Assembly: GCA_963585895.1 (NCBI GenBank)
Contig: CAUZXS010002419.1
Location: 86,742 to 150,741 of the forward strand
DNA from: Sepioteuthis lessoniana
Taxonomy: Eukaryota > Mollusca > Cephalopoda > Myopsida > Loliginidae
Reading direction: 5' to 3'
Length of the DNA: 64,000 bases
Below are positions 22,077-33,535 of this stretch, one piece after another (positions within the stretch are counted from its first letter, which is position 1; each line of letters opens with the position of its first letter). The translations under genes were made by a program, and so were the position numbers. The notes under the pieces were generated by a model that was not told where the DNA came from, ran no database searches, and worked only from the letters and a program-made list of their open reading frames with translations.

Positions 22077-22500
22077 GAGGCTATAAATTCTACCCTATAA
22101 AATCCCACTTGCTTTAGAAACAAAAACACCATTGCAGATGTGTGGTGTGGCTGAAGTCCTATGCTCCGTAAATTAACATTCTTTGATCTAATTCTTAATT
22201 CCTTATATATTTTGTGAGGAAAAGAAAAAATAAAAGAAGCTAATATGATATTCAATTATTAAATATAGATTTTTATATTAAATATAAAGAGGCTATAAAT
22301 TCTACCCTATAAAATCCCACTTGCTTTAGAAACAAAAACACCATTGCAGATGTGTGGTGTGGCTGAAGTCCTATGCTCCGTAAATTAACATTCTTTGATC
22401 TAATTCTTAATTCCTTATATATTTTGTGAGGAAAAGAAAAAATAAAAGAAGCTAATATGATATTCAATTATTAAATATAGATTTTTATATTAAATATAAA
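22077..22500. repeat. Perfect 212-bp tandem duplication
   Basis: 22077-22288 and 22289-22500 are identical as far as I can compare them by eye, including a run of rare words such as GTGTGGTGTGGCTGAAG. It is the only long perfect repeat in a region where related repeats are otherwise 10-30 percent diverged, so it is either very recent or an assembly artefact. Each unit is non-coding. Confidence 0.95.
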
Positions 22501-22517
22501 GAGGATATATCGATAAT

Positions 22518-23060
22518 ACACAGTCTATCCTATGTGCTGGGCTTAGATTACACTGACAGCATCCTCTGTAGAGGGTTAAGTAAGACCCCCCCCTCCTCAA
22601 AGATGTCCTGGGTATGACACTATATCTGGTGGTGAGGTTCCAGTTATGGAGCTCTGTAGAGTGTGGACCACTTTTACATTGCCATTACTCCCAGTTCTAC
22701 TCTGACTCTAAGTAGTAATGCCTGTTGGGGCCCCATCTATAGATTAAATAGATCTGTTTAAAAATTATTAGTATTAAATAAGAATACTTGATATCATATA
22801 ACTGTGTGCAAATGATTTGTATTAAAAGTAGTTACTTGAGGCTATAATGGTTTACTAAAGATTATTATTAGTTAGTTGAAACTTTATATATGTGTGCAAA
22901 CAAATGATTATGATTAAAAAAAATAGTGACTTTAATCCATATAATTGAATGTAAATTATTAGTATTAGATAGAAATACTTAAAACGATACAACTCTTTGG
23001 AAATTATTTGTATTAGATATGAATACTTGATATCATACAACTGTCCAAGCAAATAATTAT
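22518..23060 (+). mobile_element. SINE-C copy with tandem array
   Basis: Head GACAGCATCCTCTGTAGAGG (22555-22574) with C-run, middle GAGCTCTGTAGAGTGTGGACC and ATTGCCATTACTCCCAG, then at least five diverged ~55-60-bp units of the type TTATTAGTATTAAATA-GAATACTTGAAA-CATA-AACTGTGTGCAAA. The hairpin tail is not recognisable at its end. Confidence 0.82.
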
Positions 23061-24054
23061 AGGCAAGTCAATGCATTTAAAAAAATTAATACAATTGAAT
23101 AATGAAAATATAGTTATGATTGTAAAAAACCTTTCCAAAATAATGGAATTTCAGCATTAGATAACCCATATGCTGTTAAAGAAATGAACCAAACCAACAC
23201 TGTTAGTACTAAGCTATGACCACCAGATTTTAAACTGTTATTATTACAAGTATAAAATGCATATATTTAATTGTTTCTATTCTACTTCTAAATGAGTATT
23301 ATTACTGGTGCAGTAGCATAATAGTTATATGTGTGTGTGTGTGTGTGTGTGTGTTAATATTTGCTATGTAAAAAATAAATACAAATTATGTTCCTTTTAT
23401 AGTGTTTATTCAATATTTGAGATAGAGCGAGTGTAAAATCAAAGGCAGGCCAATGATTAAAATCAATTTCTATAAACTTTTAAAAACATTTAAAATCATG
23501 GTCATCTCAAGCTGCTTTGCATAACTGTCAGTTTCAAGATGTGAAAATTGATTATCAAATGTTTGTGTTGATAGTAATTGTTTTTGCTAATTTGTAAGCA
23601 ACAACTATGTTGCTCTCCCTTCCACTCTTCAGTTAAAAATAGTAATAGTCACTTACAAAATTTTAAATATATATTTATATTGTTAAATTTTCAAAATGTG
23701 GGGTTAAATTTATTTTATTTTTTCTTCAGTCAGGAGCTAATTGATTTGGCAAGTACTTATTCTTATGCTTGCACTTGCTAATAAACTTAGATCTCTTATT
23801 TCAGTCTTGTTTGGGGAAAGTAATGATGTCTAAATATATGTGAGATTGAAAAAACATTTAATCGATCCCCTATTGTTGAATGGAAAATTTTAGAAATGGC
23901 AAAAGCATGTGGAACAGGTTCCAGAAATTGTGGATTGTGCTTGTAGAAGTTAAACATCAAAGTTTAAAACAAACACACACACACACACATAGTGCGATGG
24001 GTTGCAATTTTAAATTAGTTTCTCTCATGCACTTTGTTTCAGGTTTTGTCAGTT
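23061..24054. other. Non-coding; simple repeats
   Basis: A GT microsatellite at 23331-23354 and a CA microsatellite at 23972-23989. No gene recognised. Confidence 0.6.
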
Positions 24055-25070
24055 GTGCACTGTTTGTGAGGAAAGCAGCACCATGACGCAATTCACTGCT
24101 CCAGAAATTTGGAAGCAGCATGCTGTACTGTATGGCGGTCATGTCAAAAGCTCCAATACAAAGATTTCAATTTTGAGTGTCAATCTGAGGACAGTGTAGA
24201 GGATTTGAAAATGGTTTGATGAATCTAATAAGAAAAAAAAAACTTCGAAATTTGTTGGTGAGATCCAGACTACGATTGACAATGATCTCAACAAGCCAAT
24301 CAGGCCCATAGCCAGAGACATGGGAATGTCTGAGTTTCTTATCAGGCATGAAGACATCCAGTATTTCTTATTCAAGATGAGAAAGGGTTAATTTTTATCA
24401 CAAGCTATAGAAGATAAGTGAAAAGACTGTGCTGCAAAGCTTTTCAACAAACCCAAAACATCACCTCCAACTGTGAACATGCTTTGCTTATTCTCAGATG
24501 AGAAAAATTTCAACCAGAATCAGATGGTGCACTCACAGAACAACTGTTAGCTTTCTTTGTCCTCACAAGATATACCAATTGTGATGAAAACCAAACACCC
24601 AGTTCACATCATGGTGTTTTAGGTGGTCACTAGTAATGGTAATGTTATGCCTCCATTCATCTTGCCACGTTGCCTCATACTCGGAAGTCTACATCAAGTG
24701 GATGAAAGAGGTAGTGCTTCCCTGGATCAAGACAGTGGCTGCTGGAAGACCTTATGTCTGGCAACAGGACTCTGTGCTATGCCACACAAATTGGAAAATC
24801 CAGTTCTGAACATGAGAAAATTTCTGTAAGAACATCACCCCTAACATCTACTTGCCTCACTCCCCAGATTGTAATCTCCTTCATTATTGTGTGTGGTATA
24901 CATTTGAGCAAGAGATCAACAAAACTCTGAGAAACACCAAAGATTAACTAAAAGCAAGGATAATGACAGCATTTACCACCAATTTAAACAAGATCCTTGG
25001 AAAAGCTTGCAGGAGATTCCAAAGTCGTCTGGAGGCCATGGATGAAACCAATGGCTATTTCTTTGAATAA
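24055..25070 (+). pseudogene. Old Tc1/mariner-superfamily transposase relic (second lineage)
   Basis: Distinct from the mariner copies at 15.7, 37 and 43.7 kb. Fragments across several frames read VLYGGHVKSSN (N-terminus), KFVGEIQTTIDNDLNKPIRP, ARDMGMSEFLIR (HTH), then LFSDEKNFNQNQMV, which carries the first catalytic Asp (D-E-K), VVTSNGNVMPPF, and near the end RRFQSRLEAMDETNGYFFE with the stop at 25068-25070. The second acidic box is scrambled around 24770-24880. Multiple stops and shifts; TIRs not identified by eye. A DNA transposase excises and inserts its element at TA sites. Confidence 0.82.
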
Positions 25071-25134
25071 AATTAAGGTATAATATTTCAAGATATTTCT
25101 GTGTTATTTTGGTAAATAAATCTGAGGGGATAGT

Positions 25135-25312
25135 CCTAATTGCATAATGGCTAACATACTAGACTGCAATATTGTTATAAGTAATATTGTCATGCTTTCA
25201 GACTAATAAACTTGAGAAAGGCATGAAACCTCATTTATGGGTTAAATAGTACCATTTTTGATCTTCTACATTTGCCATTAAACAAAGAAATCAAACTAAA
25301 TATAATCTGATA
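25135..25312 (+). mobile_element. SINE-D copy with tRNA head and eroded tail
   Basis: A-box-like TTGCATAATGGCTAACATAC (25140-25159), then the central domain CTTTCAGACTAATAAACTTG-AGAAAGGCATGAAACC (two parts), then body TTATGGGTTAAATAGTACC and a shortened tail TTTGCCATTAAACAAAGAAA. The inner hairpin stem has been lost. Confidence 0.75.
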
Positions 25313-26146
25313 AAGTGAAATGTCAGTGTTATCTTCAGTTTTGCATAATTTACCCATTGCACCTTGTGTATTCATATAAAACAATAAAATTACAAGTGAA
25401 TAAGTTATTTATAAAAACCTGCGTTTTAAAATCATTATGCAAATTAGATATCTCTTAACTGTGATATGCTATTTGTTCGTATATATAACACACATTGATT
25501 ATCCATATCAACAATTAACATTATATAGGCCATTTTGATGTTTGCATGTGTGCAGAAACATAAGAATTAATTTGTTTGTATATAACTACCAGTGGTATGT
25601 ATTCCTCAAAATCAAGATTTGGCATTAAACAAGGGTTGAAATAAAAAAAAACACTCAACCAATCAGAAGCAAAGTACACATTGCTTATGCTATAAACAAA
25701 GTTTAAAATATTTTTATCTATTAAGTTTAGTATATTATTTATTTGATTCACACAATACTTTAGGGAGACTCGGTGAATTTATATTGTGAGGAACTTGTAA
25801 GAAAATCTTTGAAAATCTGATATGCAAAATTCAATTTGTAGTCATCTCTTTCCACAATAAAATGATATATTTTCCAGTGAAATATAAAGTAAGTTTGGAT
25901 AAAGACTTTAGTCAGCCAGTACGCATGTAAGTTCATCTACTGCTAATGAAAAAGAAAGTGGGCCAATACTATCTTTGATATTTTTCTCCTGAAATATATA
26001 TTTAAAAAATTGTTTCATTTGAATTCTTTACTTTCCATAGGTCTTGAATGATATTAGCCTAAATTTATCAATGGCAATAGAAATTAGAATTCACTAGTAT
26101 AAGCTTTTTTGAATGTGTTAAATTTTATTTTGAAAGTTACACTTGT
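25313..26146. other. No gene or element recognised
   Basis: AT-rich, no recognisable motifs. Confidence 0.55.
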
Positions 26147-26159
26147 TTATAAGTATCTA

Positions 26160-26428
26160 CTTAGTACCGGACATTGGCCTAGCAGTTAGAGTGTTCGCCA
26201 ATGGCCCGGGAGACCTGGGTTCAGTCCCAGGTCGAGTCATACCAAAGACTCAAAAAATGGTACTTGATGCCTCCTTGCTTAACACTCAGCATTATAAGGT
26301 ACGGATCAAGGGTAAAGTAGAGCAATCCAGGGAAGGAGTAGCGCCCTCCCCTACACCTTGGTGTAGTAGCTATCGAAAAGGGAGCCTTTGGGTTACCCTC
26401 GACTATGGTCGCCAACTTTACTTTTTAC
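26160..26428 (+). mobile_element. SINE-A, complete, with perfect 13-bp TSD
   Basis: A 269-bp tRNA-derived SINE. Pol III A box TGGCCTAGCAG at 26175-26185 and B box GGTTCAGTCCC at 26218-26228, at tRNA-like spacing. Flanked by perfect target-site duplications TTATAAGTATCTA at 26147-26159 and 26429-26441, which fixes both ends. The body has CAAAGACTCAAAAAATGG and CTTGCTTAACACTCAGC; the 3' end is ATGGTCGCCAACTTTACTTT with no poly-A. Other copies: 1-186, 5958-6222, 15617-15669, 59140-59405 and 63962-64000. Its partner LINE is not evident here; the tail is unlike the Nimb hairpin. Confidence 0.95.
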
Positions 26429-26460
26429 TTATAAGTATCTAATTTTTTTGTATAAATATT

Positions 26461-26640
26461 TTGTTGTATCCTGAGTATGCCACTAACCTGCATTTGGTGG
26501 TGAGGCTCCAATTCTTGAGCTCTGGTTAGTGTGAAGTACCCCTTCATTGCTATTATACTCAGATTCACTCTGACCTGGAGTGGTAGTACCTGTTCAGGTC
26601 CAATCTATTGGTCAAACAGATCTATCCATGAACTATATAG
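26461..26640 (+). mobile_element. SINE-C middle part, interrupted by SINE-B
   Basis: Matches the SINE-C middle: GGTGGTGAGGCTCCAATTCT, TTGAGCTCTGG, TTCATTGCTATTATACTCAG, CTGACCTGGAGTGGTAGTAC. It stops where SINE-B sequence starts near 26641. Confidence 0.8.
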
Positions 26641-26938
26641 CATCAAATACAAGCATGATAAGTGTAACAATTATCATCATAAGAAATGGAACTGGCAAAT
26701 TCTGGATGAAGCTGCCATTCATTTCATATTTATGTCCCTCTGAAAGGTATGAATCCATCTGTTCTACTTCCAACTATGGATGAATAGTAGGGCAGACTGA
26801 TTTCATTAGCCTTGGTGAGACAACTTGTCAAAGAGAAGGAAAACTGAATTCAAACCAGCTGTACTGTTTAAAAAAAAATGACTTTGTATCAAATAGTTCT
26901 TGTGGTGGAGAGGCTGGGTAAATACATACATAGCCTCA
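26641..26938 (+). mobile_element. SINE-B copy, diverged
   Basis: Head eroded (AATTATCATCATAAGAAATGG; B-box region GCAAATTCTGG). Central domain CATTTCATATTTATGTCCCT-GAAAGGTATGAATCC, TAGTAGGGCAGACTG and the 3' block GTGGAGAGGCTGGGTAAATA. Followed immediately by a Nimb fragment. Confidence 0.82.
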
Positions 26939-26974
26939 AACCTGCCATTGAAGAATGGTAATTTGGTTTCAGAA

Positions 26975-27330
26975 AAATAAGAAAGGAAGCAGTAGTATTG
27001 GTCAGACTCTGCATTGGTCATATCCAAATTGCACACAGTTAACTTATGAAAAATGAAGACCTACTAATGTGAAGAACATGCAAAGAACAATGCACAGTGA
27101 AACACTAGCTACTGAATTGTGGAAATCTAAACTTAATCAAAACAAAATATTATCCAACAAACAATTTAAAAGAACTCTACAATAAAGTTAAACTATTTAA
27201 ATAATCCAATTCTTAAAAGGAACCAGACTTTACATGAAAATATAACCCTAACACAAATACCACAACTATATACACTTATACTCCTCCTCTATCTGTAAAA
27301 TATCCTGCTAAAGTTGTCTAACCAAAAAAA
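26975..27330 (+). mobile_element. Nimb LINE C-terminal fragment
   Basis: With two stops the plus-strand frame reads RKEAVVLVRLCIGHIQIAHS (27 kb), matching LRIGHTHITHSHL of the LINE at 51470-51530, then RTCKEQCTVKH and LLNCGNLN, matching the zinc-like CPTC ... ILLNC end of I/Nimb ORF2. The continuation to ~27330 is 3' UTR-like and A-rich. No hairpin tail seen. Confidence 0.75.
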
Positions 27331-27904
27331 AAAAAACTTCTTTAATCGCATTTTAATCCTTGATTTCCACTTTTGATAATTTTGGTTTTAAATAACCCAC
27401 CACAAGGCATTAATATGTTGTTAAACCAAACTAAGCCATATTTTGTCTGTATGTGTTTATATATGAATCCTTGTATGTAACTCTTAAAAAAATAGTTGTG
27501 TAGGGAGAACACTTCCCTCCACACTCTAGGATTCAGGAATTCTTGCATATTGCTTTTTTTTCTTTTAATTACTTCTTTTCTTGAAGGCCTAGAAGATATC
27601 TGAACCCAGGTGTTGACTTCATTGTACCACTCACATAATTTTTTTTTTTCTTAAGGAACCTTTTAAGGCTTACTATTTCTCTTTACTATTAGCCTCTGTT
27701 TTCCAAACTGATGGATTCTTTCTCTTAACCAATTTGATAAATCACTATTTCTAAAAAAGAAAGCGATTTTACTATTTACTGATGAGCCTCTCCCCAATTA
27801 TTATCTGGGCCACTTAACTATTTAGCAATTTTACACCTCATTAAGTATTACTCTTCAGTAATTACAAGAACTTTGCAATGGAAAAAAACAAACTATTTTT
27901 CCTG
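27331..27904. other. No gene recognised
   Basis: AT-rich; only short chance frames. Confidence 0.55.
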
Positions 27905-28068
27905 TATTTGCCCATAAATAAGTACCAATTTTTGATAAAAACTTAATCTTATGAACCAAAGATACTAGCATTTTATTCTTTTCAGTTAAGAATTATATCA
28001 TCCAAATGGATATTATCAAGTATAATATATTACAAAACTCTAGCATTAAAACTCTCAAACCAAAAATA
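27905..28068 (-). mobile_element. MITE copy, broken by SINE-C
   Basis: Minus-strand copy of the ~210-bp palindromic-ended element at 28848-29060. It starts CCCATAAATAAGTACC (27910) and includes AAAACTCTAGCATTAAAACT (28034-28053). The SINE-C at 28069-28816 interrupts it, with duplicated AACCAAAAATA. Confidence 0.75.
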
Positions 28069-28816
28069 GTGAGCCCAGTCAGCTAGAACTGCAGAGGAGT
28101 AAGACTCCCCCCAACTATTGTGCTGGATATGACATTAAACAATCTGATGGCCAAACTTCAGCTCTTGAGCTTTGGGGAATACAAAGTACACCTTCATTAC
28201 CTGGAGTTGTAGCACCTGATAGGGTTCTATCTATGGATCAAATAGAACTGTTTGTCTATTTAAACTGTATGCAAAGAAATGACTGATGTTTAATTGAATT
28301 GTTAGTGCTACATATAAATACTTGGAGCAATTTAACTATGAGCTAATGAATGAGTAATGTTGACTAGAATTATTAGTGTTGATTAACAATACTTGAAACT
28401 CATAAACTGTGTACCTAAATTGAATTGTTAGTGTAATGTCATAATGCTTGAAACCATTTAACTGTGTGTAAACAAAACTATTTATGTTAGCAATATTTGC
28501 ATTTAATTAAGTGCAAAAAATGATCAATACAAAATAGAACAATTCATGTTAGAATATTTGGAACCATTTAACTGTGTGCACACAATAGTAATACTTGTGT
28601 GCAAACAAATTAGCTCTGACTCTTTTAAAAATAAGATTACCTACAAATTATTGACTTACAAATCATATTTATAACCATTTAACTGTATTCAAACAAAAGA
28701 GCTCTAGCTTATTTAAAAACGTTATATACAAACTATGCATTTACAAATCATATATGTATAAAGAGGATTTGGCATTAAGTAACCTACAATGATTGATATG
28801 CCATAAAACCCAACCC
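28069..28816 (+). mobile_element. SINE-C, complete, with 11-bp TSD
   Basis: Best-bounded SINE-C copy (748 bp), flanked by AACCAAAAATA at 28058-28068 and 28817-28827. Order: head (GTCAGCTAGAACTGCAGAGG, C-run), conserved middle (AGCTCTTGAGCTTTGG, ACCTGGAGTTGTAGCACCTG, ATCTATGGATCAAATAGA), then about eight diverged ~55-60-bp units built on GAATTGTTAGTG...ATACTTGAAACCATTTAACTGTGTGCAAAC (shown in pieces), a TA-rich spacer, and the tail GAGGATTTGGCATTAAG...GGTTGATATGCCATAAAACC. No reading frame. No convincing tRNA promoter boxes; the head matches the 5' end of the Nimb LINE instead. Confidence 0.88.
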
Positions 28817-28847
28817 AACCAAAAATAAGAATATGTAGCTGTCCAAA

Positions 28848-29060
28848 AATAAGTACATCCATTTATATACATTTATGGATTTTTATTTTTGGGTAGTTTC
28901 AAAACTGTAGAGTTTGGTAATAAATAATACTTAATGATATCCATATAATGTATAATATTACACTAGAAATAATAAAATCCTGGAGTTTTGGGTTTAGAAG
29001 AAATTAACTTTTTATTAAAAAATTGTTAAGTGGGTGTACTTATTTATGGGTAATAGTGGT
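28848..29060 (+). mobile_element. MITE with terminal inverted repeats
   Basis: Left end CTGTCCAAAAATAAGTACAT and right end (complement) TACCCATAAATAAGTACACC, about 20-bp imperfect TIRs around a ~210-bp AT-rich core. The TIR type suggests a Tc1/mariner-driven MITE, but no transposase for it is recognised. Other copies: 27905-28068, 29795-29960 and 46250-46342. Confidence 0.75.
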
Positions 29061-29794
29061 GGGGTAGAAGTAATGTTCCATATCAACATAATTGGAAGTA
29101 AACATTTATTATAAAATTAAACGATACTGAATTGTCAAAGTTAATGAAATTATACTTTGGTATTCACATGATTATCACTCTAAATAGAAAAGCAAAAAAA
29201 TGTTTTAAAAAAATTAGAAAAGCTTCAATTATAGCTGAAAAGGTATTTCAAATTAAGAAAAGAATTATGTTGTGTAATATTAATGTAGCATCTGTACTAG
29301 TGGAAATCCGAGGCAACCAGTCTTGGAGAAAGAAAACCTACCGGTAGAAATTTCAGAATTTTTTTTTTTTAAACTATAAGGTATAAAATATGCAGATGCA
29401 AACAATTATTTCAAAGTATATAAGATTTAATATTTCCTCAAAAATAAATGGAAAATAAGATAAACTAATCTATCAATATAGATCATTTGTTTTTTTTGTA
29501 AATTATTTAATTAGATTTCAACATATATAGATATAATACTTTGATCATTGAAGTTATGTACCAAGAAGGAATGAAAGAAACAAAAGGAAAAAAAAAAAAA
29601 AAAAAAAACCTCCCCACACACTATCCATTATATGGGGTAACCATAACTGCTCTAATAAAAAGTGGCTTGTATCTTCTGGCAAAAATTCATCTGATTATTT
29701 TAAAACTTACTATTAACCATTTCTTGGCAGATGTTAGCTAAAACTTGCCAGGTTTTTATTATTAGTAATGATTACTTGTTTTACTTTCTGTGTA
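29061..29794. other. No gene recognised
   Basis: A 71-codon Lys-rich frame at 29132-29347 lies here; composition follows the A-rich DNA and I do not trust it. Poly-A at 29588-29607. Confidence 0.5.
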
Positions 29795-29960
29795 CCGTAT
29801 CTTCCATAAATAAGAAAACTGCTACCAAGTTTTTAAGTTAATTTTCTTCTAAAACAAAGATAACTGCATTTCTAGTGAAAAATTATTCAGTCAAAATGTA
29901 TATTATTAGCAATTATTTATTAGCATTGAAACTGTAAGCAAGAGAAAATATCATATTTGG
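29795..29960 (-). mobile_element. MITE copy, diverged
   Basis: Minus-strand relative of 28848-29060: TTCCATAAATAAGAAAACTG, TAAGTTAATTTTCTTCTAAA, GCATTTCTAGTG and TTATTTATTAGCATTGAAAC occur in the same order. The outer right end is degraded. Confidence 0.65.
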
Positions 29961-30579
29961 TTTGAAAATAAACTATACAGAATTTTGACTGACTGCTCAT
30001 ACTGTATGAATCACATTAGATAATAGATGAATTGACTTAGGATGATGTTAGCTTCAGAGCTTCTCTACTCAACCTTTGGGCTGGTTTAGTTTCTCTTCCT
30101 CAGCTGTGTTTTTGTGTTTGGACAAATGATCATGCAGAGTCCAACCTTGTAGTAGTTAAAAGGTAGGTAAAGTAGTACCCATCTCCATTTGACTAAAACA
30201 GGAGAATCAGAGGATAATGATTTGGCATAACAGTGGTCATTGGTGGGGGTTATTTCTGGCTTTGCCAATATGTTATTGCATTCCAAAGGCTGCTGTTAAT
30301 GATGTGTAAAGTGTGTGAAACTTAAAAAAGGAATATATGGAATAACCTATTTAATTTCCTTTTTGGTCAGCATTCTCTTGTATCTGTGTGTATATATCAA
30401 CCTCAGGAAATGATATCCTTAGGGAAATAGTTGCTATCAAACTGAGGGTCAGATGAATTTTCTGTTAAGTGGTGGCTCCCAATTATAGTTTTCATCATAT
30501 CAGATGATCTTATTTTTGGATACTTAAAAGTTAAAAGGTTCTTCAAAAAAGAATAACACCTTTCTGGTTTTGATCATTC
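29961..30579. other. No gene recognised
   Basis: Nothing recognised apart from short chance frames. Confidence 0.5.
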
Positions 30580-31008
30580 TAGATATTATTATTATTATTT
30601 CTCTTCTGGATATTATTATTATTATTATTTCTCTTCTGGATATTATTATTATTATTATTTCTCTTCTGGATATTATTATTATTATTAGTTCTGGATATTA
30701 TTATTATTAGTTCTCAATATTATTATTATTTCTCTTCTGGATATTATCATCATTATTATTATTAGGTCCCCTCTGGATATTATTATTATTATTAGTTCTC
30801 TTCTAGATATTATTATTATTATTAGTTCTGGATAATATTATTATTAGTTCTCTTCTGGATATTATTATTATTAGTTCTCAATATTATTATTATTAGTTCT
30901 CTTCTGGATATTATTATTATTACCATTATCATTATTAGGTCCCCTCTGGATATTATTATTATTATTATTTCTCTTCTAGATATTATTATTATTAGTAGTT
31001 TTCTTCTT
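30580..31008. repeat. Compound ATT minisatellite
   Basis: Runs of (ATT)4-6 alternate with short connectors: TTCTCTTCTGGAT, AGTTCTGGAT, AGTTCTCAAT and AGGTCCCCTCTGGAT. Higher-order segments recur, for example GTCCCCTCTGGATATTATTA at about 30765 and 30936, so the array grew by duplicating multi-unit blocks. Confidence 0.95.
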
Positions 31009-32384
31009 TCTTAGTGGGGAAATAGGGATTCAAAGCTTTAATGCCATTCATCTTTTGCTACACTTTCTACCATCTTTGAAGATAACTTGATTTAATTAGG
31101 GATAGATCCAGGCTGAAGATCCTAAAGTGGTTAAATAACTTGTTGCTTTTAGACAACTTTCTTTACTTGCCCATTGCAAGTGAAACATTCAATGTTCTAA
31201 ACCCTTGAACAGCTTCCCTACTCTACAATATTAGTTTAAGGACTGTTAGTAGTTGGAATGAACCCAGAGAGGTTGAATGGTTATAATGAATTAATAATAT
31301 ACAAAAGAAAATTATAAGATGACTCTTTGATATTATATATAATTTTGGTATTAAAGAGAAAGATTTTTGGGTTTAAATTTTTTTTTCTCTTGTCTATTGC
31401 TCATTTTTCTCTCTTCTGTCCAAGCTGAGCGGTTTGGCAATTTGTTTTAGTATCGGTTTCATTTTTTTCCCCTTGATACCGCAGTTTTCGATTTAGTTTT
31501 TCTTTTTTTAATTTAGTATCTTTGCTTTCTAAGGAGACCGTTCATTTTCTTGTGTATTAATAGCATTTCCAGTCAATATCTGATTTTCTTTCTGATTGAC
31601 AAATTTGTAACTTAGTCCGTCCAACTCACAATTTCTCGTGTATTTCTGGTCCAATCTTAAAAAATATTTATAAGGCTAGAAAAATAAAATCTAACATAAA
31701 GGCAAAACTGGCTATTATTTTTCAAAATTTTTTCTTAGTATTTTGTTGTTAACCTAATTTTACCACAAAAAGTCCTTTTTGAAAACTGAAGCAAATAGAT
31801 TTCAGACATCATGTCGTATTTCCCTTTTTTTTCTATTTGAAAACATTCTATGATATGAAAGATTTCCAAGTAATTCCTCTTGTAATTCCTCTTTTTTCTT
31901 CATTTCTTTTGTAAAGAAATAAATTTCACATTTATTTCCTAAAACTAGTCAATTGTATGTTTTTTATCATATTTTTATTCAATCTTTTCCTCTTATATTG
32001 GTATAAATGTTGATAAAATCTAATCTTATTAAAATCTGAAAGTCTTTTTCAACATTGTTTCTTTGGATATGGTCACTCAGTAGTGATAGCTCTAAACTGA
32101 ATGATTTTGGTTTCACAGTGTGACGATGAAACCGAAAAAAGTTGGTTTTTCAGTTAAACTGCTCATCTCTAATCATCATCCTTTCCTTTTAAATCAGACC
32201 TTCTTTTGTATTCTTGCAAGCATGATTAAATAGTTTTGTGTATGGACAAGCATTGGATTGAACATAATAGATTCATCTATTGAAAAAGGTTGAATTTATT
32301 AAATTTTAAGAATCAGCAATAATAAAACAGAAAAGAATATATGATATTTTCCAGAAAACAGAAAAGAATATATGATATTTTCAC
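31009..32384. other. No gene or element recognised
   Basis: T-rich sequence with stops in all frames. A 26-bp direct repeat (AGAAAACAGAAAAGAATATATGATATTTTC in parts) occurs near 32326-32382. Confidence 0.55.
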
Positions 32385-32712
32385 CCACTCACACTTCCTA
32401 AAAAACCACCAATATGCTCCTTACAGTCAAATACATTCTCTTAAACTGTGACAGTTTCAAATAAACTTGCCCAAAATACTACCAACCTAAAGGACTTTTT
32501 CAAAAACACCAAATCAAGACATCTTGAGTTTACTAAAAAAGAAAATTCTTTTCATCAAATTCTAGATCAAATAAACCTTTTTACTAAAATCTGACCAAAT
32601 ATAATCAAATGCTATAATAAAGACCCAAACCCTAAACCCTAAAAGCCACATAGAAGACAAAACCAATCTGTTTTTGGCATTAAATGACTTGCACAGGTTG
32701 ATATGCTATTAA
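32385..32712 (+). mobile_element. Nimb LINE 3' end fragment with hairpin tail
   Basis: Frame around 32425 reads TVKYILLNCDSFK, matching the ILLNC end of Nimb ORF2, and after a shift TTNLKDFFKNTKS, matching RNLRDIFKNTNPE of the LINE at ~51630-51660. It ends with TTTGGCATTAAATGAC...AGGTTGATATGCTATTAAAC, the same tail as the LINE at 51770-51812. This independent copy shows the tail belongs to the LINE. It is 5'-truncated and diverged. Confidence 0.82.
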
Positions 32713-32796
32713 ACAAAACTCAAAATGAAAGAGTAAAAAAATGAAAACCTGAATTGTTCTTATCAATCAGATATTAAATAAAATATATATAATTAA

Positions 32797-32798
<2 letters not shown>

Positions 32799-32861
<63 letters not shown>
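32799..32861. repeat. (TA)n microsatellite
   Basis: Uninterrupted TA run of about 31 units, the longest in the window. Confidence 0.97.
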
Positions 32862-32865
<4 letters not shown>

Positions 32866-33245
32866 ATAATCTGATATACCTTTTCTGAAGGACTTTATAA
32901 AGGTTACATTTCTAAAATTTTAATGTAAAAATATTTTCATTTTCTAGAGAGAACTGATTCTGCCAAAACAATGAAAAAAAAACAATTTGAGATGAAAATG
33001 AAGTCTAAAATCTAGAAATGTCTTTAAGACATTTCATATTAATGATGATGTTAATAATGATAAACAATGTTTTCTGTAAGTTTCTTTGCCCATGACTTTC
33101 TATGCTAAAGTAAACTGATATATAACATTAATTAGTGAGCCCTGCTCTGATTGAAACATCTAACTTAGATTATCTCCAAGCAAGTAATATATCTACTATG
33201 CTTGAACAGGATGGTAATATCAACTTGGAAATATAAATGAGTTAA
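32862..33245. other. No gene recognised
   Basis: Nothing recognised. Confidence 0.55.
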
Positions 33246-33535
33246 ATTGATTGGTTGTACGGCATGTCAACTTTTGTTTGGTCATTTTATACTAAAATTG
33301 GTCAAATAATTATAGCCTTGAATCATATACAAATGTATCTTCACAACCATTGTAAACAAGTAAATCCTCTATTATCTTAAACAGATTTATTTGACTCTCC
33401 AATGAGCTTCTGATGGATACTACCACACCAGGTCAAAGTAAACCTGGGAGTAAAGGCAAAAAAGTTGTAACTCGCCAGAGTTCCAGAACTGGAGTCTCAC
33501 CACTAAATGCAATTTAGTGTCATACCAAGGAATCA
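33246..33535 (-). mobile_element. SINE-C copy, short
   Basis: Minus strand: degraded tail at 33248-33282 (GTACGGCATGTCAACTTTTG), then middle block with GAGTTCCAGAACTGGAGTCT and AATGCAATTTAGTGTCATACC. Few tandem units; head lost. Confidence 0.8.

Noticed and set aside
29132..29347. Lys-rich 71-codon frame near the MITEs as a Tc1 transposase remnant
   Set aside because: No DDE motif or HTH; composition follows A-rich DNA.
30588..31000. CRISPR-like array
   Set aside because: Repeats are ATT runs with variable short connectors in a eukaryotic context: a minisatellite.
32619..32640. ACCCTAAACCCTAAA, similar to a plant-type telomere repeat
   Set aside because: Short, within the LINE 3' UTR fragment, A-rich context and not the metazoan repeat; probably chance.
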